Source: Simiduia sp. 21SJ11W-1 (lineage in GTDB: Bacteria > Pseudomonadota > Gammaproteobacteria > Pseudomonadales > Cellvibrionaceae). Taken from it: a stretch of DNA of 64,000 nucleotides. Positions 58,546 to 64,000 of this stretch are shown here, one piece after another. The position numbers were made by a program, and so were the translations under genes. The notes beneath the pieces are model-generated. The model did not search any database, was not told where the DNA came from, and worked only from the letters and a program-made list of their open reading frames with translations. The DNA lies in NCBI RefSeq assembly GCF_024138675.1, contig NZ_CP090959.1, forward strand, positions 992,001 to 1,056,000, in the 5' to 3' direction. Numbering within the stretch: the stretch's first letter is position 1; every line of letters begins with the position of its first letter.

Positions 58546-59385
58546 ATGAAAGGTTTAGGCCAGTTTCATACATTGCCCGTTGCCAGGCTCACGGATTTTG
58601 GTGCGTTTTTATCGTTGCCTGAGGGTGGCGATATTCTATTGCCCAAGCGCTTTGTGGCAGATGATCTGGCAGTTGGGGATTTTATACGGGTATTTGTATA
58701 CCTGGATTCGGAAGATCGCCCGGTGGCCACCACCGAGACGCCCAAGGCCCAGGTTGGCAAGTTCGCGTTGCTTGAGGCTACTGCCATTACCCGTGTGGGC
58801 GCCTTTCTGGACTGGGGTTTGGGCAAAGAGCTGCTGGTGCCCTTTGCCGAGCAGCAGCGCCCCATGGAAGAGGGTAAGCGCTATTTGGTTTACGTGTTTG
58901 TGAATGATCAAGATGGCCGCATAGTGGCCAGCTCAAAGCTCGATAAATTTCTGGATAAATACCGCCCTCGCTACGAGCCAGGCCAGCCCGTAGACTTGAT
59001 TATTGGCAGCTCCACAGATCTTGGCTTTAAGGCCATAGTTAATCACTCACATTGGGGTGTGTTGTTTGAGTCTGAGGTGTTTCAGCGTGTGAGTTTTGGC
59101 CAGCAGCTCAAAGGGTTTATCAAGCGGGTGAGGCCCGATGGCAAGATCGACCTGACCTTGCAGCATAAAAGTGCCCAGCGCGATCAGCTTGCCAATAAGG
59201 TTATGGCCTATGTGGCAAAGCAGGGCGGTTTCGCGCGCCTGCATGACAAATCTACACCTGAGGAAATCAGCCGCGCACTGGGCATGAGCAAGGCTGCATT
59301 CAAGCGCACTATTGGCAGCTTGTATAAAGCCGGTGAGCTGGCCTTGGAATCCGACGGCATTAGGGCGACAGGCAAGCAAGCGTGA
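58546..59385 (+). CDS. CvfB-like S1 RNA-binding protein
   Basis: ATG 58546 follows AAGAGAG and gives 279 residues (MKGLGQFHTLPVARLTDFGAFLSLPEGGDILLPKRF). Repeated S1-like domains (RVGAFLDWGLGKELLVPFAEQ, GFKAIVNHSHWGVLFESEV) precede a C-terminal winged helix (HDKSTPEEISRALGMSKAAFKRTIGSLYKAGEL). This is the CvfB/YitL family, RNA-binding proteins of unclear role. A stand-alone gene flanked by the sspB terminator and convergent cysK. Confidence 0.88.
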   Translation: MKGLGQFHTLPVARLTDFGAFLSLPEGGDILLPKRFVADDLAVGDFIRVFVYLDSEDRPVATTETPKAQVGKFALLEATAITRVGAFLDWGLGKELLVPFAEQQRPMEEGKRYLVYVFVNDQDGRIVASSKLDKFLDKYRPRYEPGQPVDLIIGSSTDLGFKAIVNHSHWGVLFESEVFQRVSFGQQLKGFIKRVRPDGKIDLTLQHKSAQRDQLANKVMAYVAKQGGFARLHDKSTPEEISRALGMSKAAFKRTIGSLYKAGELALESDGIRATGKQA

Positions 59386-59411
59386 TGTGTATCGCGCTTG
59401 CTTGGCCGGGT

Positions 59412-60380
59412 TTATTGCCGGGTTTCTTTATCGGTAAATTGCCCGGCAAACAGCGCGCTTGAAAGGTAGCGTTCGCCTGAATCGGGCAAAATCACTACCG
59501 TGGTTTTACCTTTGTTTTCCGGCCGGGCCGCTACCTTCAGCGCCGCAGCCACCGCGGCGCCGCAGGAGATGCCGGCCAAAATGCCCTCTTCTTTCATGAG
59601 GCGCTGGGCCATGTCGATGGCTTCATCGTTGGTCACCTGAACCGCTTCATCTACCACTTCCAAATCCAGATTGTCTGGAATGAAACCTGCGCCTATGCCT
59701 TGAATTTTATGGGGCGCCGGTGCCGGTGTTTCACCGGCCAGCGTTTGACTGATCACCGGCGAGTGTGTGGGCTCAACGGCCACTGAGTGGATGGCCTTGC
59801 CGCGGGTGCGCTTGAAGTAGCGCGACACGCCGCTGATGGTGCCGCCTGTGCCAACGCCTGCCACCAGAATATCCACGTCGCCATCGGTGTCGTTCCAGAT
59901 TTCAGGGCCGGTGGTGGCCTCGTGTACCGCGGGGTTTGCGGGGTTGGCAAATTGTTGGGGCATAAAGTGCGCCTTGGGATCTTGGGCGGCGATTTCCTGT
60001 GCTTTTTCAATGGCACCTTTCATGCCTTTCTCGGGCGCAGTGAGCACCAGCTCCGCGCCCAGGGCTTTGATCAGCTGGCGACGTTCGAGGCTCATGGAGC
60101 TTGGCATGGTAAGCACTAGGCGGTAGCCGCGAGCGGCACAAACGTACGCAAGCGCAATGCCGGTGTTGCCGCTGGTGGGTTCTACCACGGTCATGCCGGC
60201 CTTGAGTTGCCCTTGTTTTTCGGCCTCCCAAATCATGTTTGCGCCAATGCGGCACTTAACGGAGCCCGCGGGGTTGCGAGACTCAAGTTTGGCCAACACC
60301 TTGTGGTCTGTGAGCCTGTTGAGCTGCACGAGCGGGGTGTTGCCGATGGTCATGGAGTTGTCGCGATATATATTGCTCAT
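59412..60380 (-). CDS. cysK: Cysteine synthase A
   Basis: The 322-residue PLP enzyme has Lys42 in [22 protein letters not shown], the substrate loop PTSGNTGIA, the phosphate cup [11 protein letters not shown] and a C-terminal [11 protein letters not shown]. It matches CysK rather than CysM over its whole length. It makes cysteine from O-acetylserine and sulfide. A strong GGAGAAGGA ribosome site precedes the ATG. Confidence 0.95.
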   Translation of the reverse strand: MSNIYRDNSMTIGNTPLVQLNRLTDHKVLAKLESRNPAGSVKCRIGANMIWEAEKQGQLKAGMTVVEPTSGNTGIALAYVCAARGYRLVLTMPSSMSLERRQLIKALGAELVLTAPEKGMKGAIEKAQEIAAQDPKAHFMPQQFANPANPAVHEATTGPEIWNDTDGDVDILVAGVGTGGTISGVSRYFKRTRGKAIHSVAVEPTHSPVISQTLAGETPAPAPHKIQGIGAGFIPDNLDLEVVDEAVQVTNDEAIDMAQRLMKEEGILAGISCGAAVAAALKVAARPENKGKTTVVILPDSGERYLSSALFAGQFTDKETRQ

Positions 60381-60707
60381 GGGGTTTCCTTCTCCGTGTG
60401 ACAGGTTTTGTGACTTTGCGATGTACGGCGCAATGGGTGGTTTGAATACCCTTCACCTGCATGTGCGCCTAAATGTGACTATCAGTTCGAATATCACAGT
60501 TATTTGCGTATAAAACCGTGAAAAATGCCAAAGTTAGCTAAATTTCTTATATCACGCCTGCATTATAACGACTATTTACATAGCGAATTCTTATTGGTGA
60601 TGCTCCTTCACCTCCATAATACTGAGGGTGCTTCTGGTAAGTGCCAAAGCGCCTAAGGCGTGGCGGCCAGCTAGAGAAGTAGCCAAAATTATAAAGAAGG
60701 AGGCTCT
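60381..60707. promoter_or_regulatory. Divergent cysK / Yip1-gene intergenic region
   Basis: This 327-base gap has no gene I can support. For the plus-strand gene, TTGGTG (60594-60599), a 17-base spacer and TAATAC (60617-60622) form a plausible promoter, with AAGGAGG just before the ATG. For cysK, a minus-strand TATAAT lies at 60562-60567 with a poor -35, as expected if an activator such as CysB is needed (inference). Confidence 0.5.
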
Positions 60708-61325
60708 ATGGCCATTTTGGAGCATACACTCGGTATTCTGCTGCACCCAGACAGCGAATGGAAAGCCATTCGCAATGAGCGCCACTCGTTTGCGCAAGTA
60801 TTCTTAAGCCATGTCCCGTTTTTAGCCCTTATTCCACCGGTAGCTGCCTACTTTGGCGTCACCCAGGTGGGCTGGACCGTGGGCGACGGGGAGGTGGTGA
60901 AGCTTACCGCCGAGTCTGCCTTGTCGCTCTGCATTATGACCTACTTCGCCCTGATGGCGGGCGTTTATGTGTTGGGCGAATTCATTAACTGGATGGCCAA
61001 AACCTACGGCGTTGCCGACTCTGCCGAGCAGCGTCACTATGAGGGCACGGCCCTTGCCGTATACGTTACCACGCCTGTATTTCTGGCGGGCATTGTGGGT
61101 GTTTACCCCGAGCTTTGGCTCAATGCCGCCGCCACCATTATTGCCGGATGTTACGCCGTCTACCTGGTGTATGAGGGCATTCCGATTCTCATGAATATCG
61201 ATAAAGAGCGCGCCTTCATGTACGCCACGTCTGTGGTTACCGTGGGCCTGGTGATGCTCGTGATTGTGCGCGTAGGTACGGTCATTGTGTGGGGTATGGG
61301 CGTAGGCCCGGTGTACGTGGATTGA
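60708..61325 (+). CDS. Yip1-family inner-membrane protein
   Basis: The 205-residue protein starts MAILEHTLGILLHPDSEWKAIRNERHS and has five hydrophobic segments (VFLSHVPFLALIPPVAAYFG; ALSLCIMTYFALMAGVYVLGEFINW; ALAVYVTTPVFLAGIVGVYP; AATIIAGCYAVYLVYEGIPILM; YATSVVTVGLVMLVIVRVGTVIVW). This fits the bacterial Yip1 domain family; function is unknown. It ends just before a bidirectional terminator shared with ilvC. Confidence 0.85.
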   Translation: MAILEHTLGILLHPDSEWKAIRNERHSFAQVFLSHVPFLALIPPVAAYFGVTQVGWTVGDGEVVKLTAESALSLCIMTYFALMAGVYVLGEFINWMAKTYGVADSAEQRHYEGTALAVYVTTPVFLAGIVGVYPELWLNAAATIIAGCYAVYLVYEGIPILMNIDKERAFMYATSVVTVGLVMLVIVRVGTVIVWGMGVGPVYVD

Positions 61326-61340
61326 CGAATTTCACACCCA

Positions 61341-61371
61341 AAAAAAACCCCGCAGATGCGGGGTTTTTTTT
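61341..61371. terminator. Bidirectional terminator between Yip1 gene and ilvC
   Basis: A perfect 8-bp stem AACCCCGC / GCGGGGTT with an AGAT loop is flanked by A and T runs on both sides. It serves the plus-strand gene ending at 61325 and the minus-strand ilvC ending at 61388. Confidence 0.92.
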
Positions 61372-61387
61372 GGCTTGCAACCAAGGT

Positions 61388-62422
<1,035 letters not shown>

Positions 62423-62481
62423 CTATTGTTGGTGGTGCGTTGTTAATTGGTTAAATGTTGTTACTGGTTTGGGTGGAGCCT

Positions 62482-62973
62482 TTAAAGGCTCAGCACCTTC
62501 TCGCCGCGCGCAATACCCGAGACGCCGGTGCGTACAACTTCAAGTACCGCGCTTTCTCCCACAGACTGCACAAAGGCGTCCAGCTTGTCGGAGGTGCCGG
62601 CCACTTGCACGATGTACACGCTGGGCGTGACATCCACAATCTGGCCGCGGAAAATATCAACACAGCGTTTGATTTCTTCACGCTGATTGCCAATGGCTTT
62701 CACTTTAATGAGCATCAGTTCGCGCTCGATGTGTGCGCCTTCGGTTAAATCAACAAGCTTGACCACATCAATCAACTTGTTGAGGTGCTTGGTGATTTGT
62801 TCAATCTTGTGATCGTCGCCAATGGTGGTGAGCGTCAGGCGCGAAAGCGTGGCGTCTTCGGTGGGTGCGACCGTCAGGCTCTCGATGTTGTAGCCGCGCT
62901 GCGAGAACAGGCCCACTACGCGCGACAGGGCGCCGGGGGCGTTTTCCATTAACACTGAAATAATGCGTCTCAT
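62482..62973 (-). CDS. ilvH: Acetolactate synthase small subunit
   Basis: ATG 62973 gives 163 residues with an N-terminal ACT domain ([33 protein letters not shown]) and the usual C-terminal domain. It binds valine and controls the large subunit. The start shares one base with the ilvI stop codon (TAATG), so the two are translationally coupled. Confidence 0.96.
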   Translation of the reverse strand: MRRIISVLMENAPGALSRVVGLFSQRGYNIESLTVAPTEDATLSRLTLTTIGDDHKIEQITKHLNKLIDVVKLVDLTEGAHIERELMLIKVKAIGNQREEIKRCVDIFRGQIVDVTPSVYIVQVAGTSDKLDAFVQSVGESAVLEVVRTGVSGIARGEKVLSL

Positions 62974-64000
62974 TATGTGCGCTCCGTCTTGCTTAACCAC
63001 ATGTCGCGCATGGTGCCTGGCGCAATTTGCATGGGGTAAACGTGCTCGGCGGGGTCCACTTGGATATCCATGAATACCAGGCGATCCTTCATGGCGAAAC
63101 ACTCTTCCATTTTGGCTTGTAAGTCTTCTTTGCGATCAACGCGAATGCCTACGTGGCCATAGGCCTCGGCAAGCTTGATGAAATCGGGCAGTGAATCTTC
63201 ATACAGCGATTCCGAATAGCGGCCACTGTATTGCATGTCTTGCCACTGCTTCACCATGCCCAGCGCCTGGTTGTTCAGGCAGATGATTTTCACGGGCAGG
63301 TGATACTGGGTGCAAGCAGATAACTCCTGGATGCACATTTGGATAGAGCCTTCGCCGGTAACGCAGGCAACGGTGGCATCGCGGTGCGCCATTTGAACGC
63401 CCATGGCCGATGGCAAGCCAAAGCCCATGGTGCCCAGGCCGCCGGAGTTAATCCAGCGGCGCGGCTTATCAAAACCGTAGTACTGGGCGGCAAACATCTG
63501 GTGCTGGCCCACATCCGAGGTGATGTAGGCGTCGCCGCCGGTGGCCTTGTGCAGCGCCTTGATCACATCCTGCGGCATGATGCGTTCGCCATCGGTGGCG
63601 TAGCGCGGCTTGGTGTAAATACCGTGGCGTGCACGCCAGTCTTCAATTTGTTGCCACCAGTCGCCCAGCATCTTGGTGTCTGGGCGCTCTTTAATTTCAC
63701 CCAGCAATGCCAGCATTTCCTTCATGACGCTGGCAACTGAACCCACGATGGGGATGTCTGCCGACACGGTTTTTGAAATAGACGCAGGGTCGATATCAAT
63801 GTGAATGATTTTCGCCTGCGGGCAAAATTTATTGGGCGTGTTGGTAACCCGATCATCAAAGCGCGCACCCACGGCCAAAATGACATCGGCGTGGTGCATG
63901 GCAGTGTTGGCTTCAAAGGTGCCGTGCATGCCCAGCATGCCAAGCCACTGGCGGTCCGAAGCGGGGTAGCCGCCCAGGCCCATCAGGGTGTTGGTAACGG
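62973..64000 (-). CDS. ilvI: Acetolactate synthase large subunit (C-terminal part)
   Basis: The frame runs open to the window edge, so the N terminus is missing. The visible 341 or so residues include [22 protein letters not shown], a central domain, and the thiamine-diphosphate binding region [20 protein letters not shown] to [15 protein letters not shown]. This is the biosynthetic IlvI/IlvB type, which joins two pyruvates. The rest is upstream of the window. Confidence 0.96.
   Translation of the reverse strand, partial: VTNTLMGLGGYPASDRQWLGMLGMHGTFEANTAMHHADVILAVGARFDDRVTNTPNKFCPQAKIIHIDIDPASISKTVSADIPIVGSVASVMKEMLALLGEIKERPDTKMLGDWWQQIEDWRARHGIYTKPRYATDGERIMPQDVIKALHKATGGDAYITSDVGQHQMFAAQYYGFDKPRRWINSGGLGTMGFGLPSAMGVQMAHRDATVACVTGEGSIQMCIQELSACTQYHLPVKIICLNNQALGMVKQWQDMQYSGRYSESLYEDSLPDFIKLAEAYGHVGIRVDRKEDLQAKMEECFAMKDRLVFMDIQVDPAEHVYPMQIAPGTMRDMWLSKTERT

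Overview
The window is a stretch of a gammaproteobacterial chromosome. The housekeeping gene orders match those of pseudomonads and their relatives: mreBCD-maf-rng-yhdP divergent from gatCAB; kdsD-kdsC-lptCAB-rpoN-hpf-ptsN-rapZ-npr; ibaG-murA-hisG-hisD-algW; rplM-rpsI-pet-sspAB. The protein sequences, an ECF/FecR/TonB receptor block and abundant TPR-sulfotransferase genes suggest a marine member of the Cellvibrionales (Simiduia/Teredinibacter/Saccharophagus-like). That placement is inference. No rRNA, tRNA, CRISPR array, insertion sequence or phage gene was seen.

Region 1 (1-15893) is accessory. After a partial POT-family peptide transporter come two converging, visibly AT-rich cassettes. The plus-strand cassette is a TPR/transglutaminase-like lipoprotein, a TPR-sulfotransferase and a TPR-aspartyl/asparaginyl beta-hydroxylase-like enzyme. 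The minus-strand cassette is a TPR-2OG-Fe(II) oxygenase and a second TPR-sulfotransferase. The minus-strand cassette lies directly downstream of a TonB-dependent receptor, which follows a second receptor with an STN signalling domain, an anti-sigma FecR and an ECF sigma factor FecI, all on one strand. Each cassette thus pairs an iron hydroxylase with a sulfotransferase beside outer-membrane receptors. This is the best candidate for an undescribed system, perhaps a hydroxylation plus sulfation pathway acting on a receptor, a surface protein or a peptide.

Region 2 (16.1-23.6 kb) holds signalling and assorted genes: an unknown exported protein, an HDOD protein, two diguanylate cyclases (CHASE4-GGDEF and REC-REC-GGDEF), the RNA helicase RhlB, a CysZ-like protein and a PA4642-family protein.

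Region 3 (23.6-36.6 kb) has gatCAB on the minus strand, divergent from mreBCD-maf-rng-yhdP, followed by a lipoprotein MsrB. Region 4 (36.6-45.0 kb) is a long minus-strand run: LPS core synthesis and transport (kdsD, kdsC, lptCAB), sigma-54, nitrogen PTS genes, rapZ, hpf, darP and a TRIC-type channel. Region 5 (45.2-53.2 kb) carries mlaC without mlaFED/mlaB, ibaG, murA, hisG, hisD, an AlgW/DegS protease, zapG, an alpha/beta hydrolase and zapE. Region 6 (53.3-64.0 kb) carries rplM-rpsI, a bc1 complex whose cytochrome b and c1 are encoded as one polypeptide, sspAB, a CvfB-like RNA-binding protein, cysK, a Yip1-family membrane protein and the branched-chain amino acid genes ilvC, ilvH and ilvI (the last cut by the window edge).
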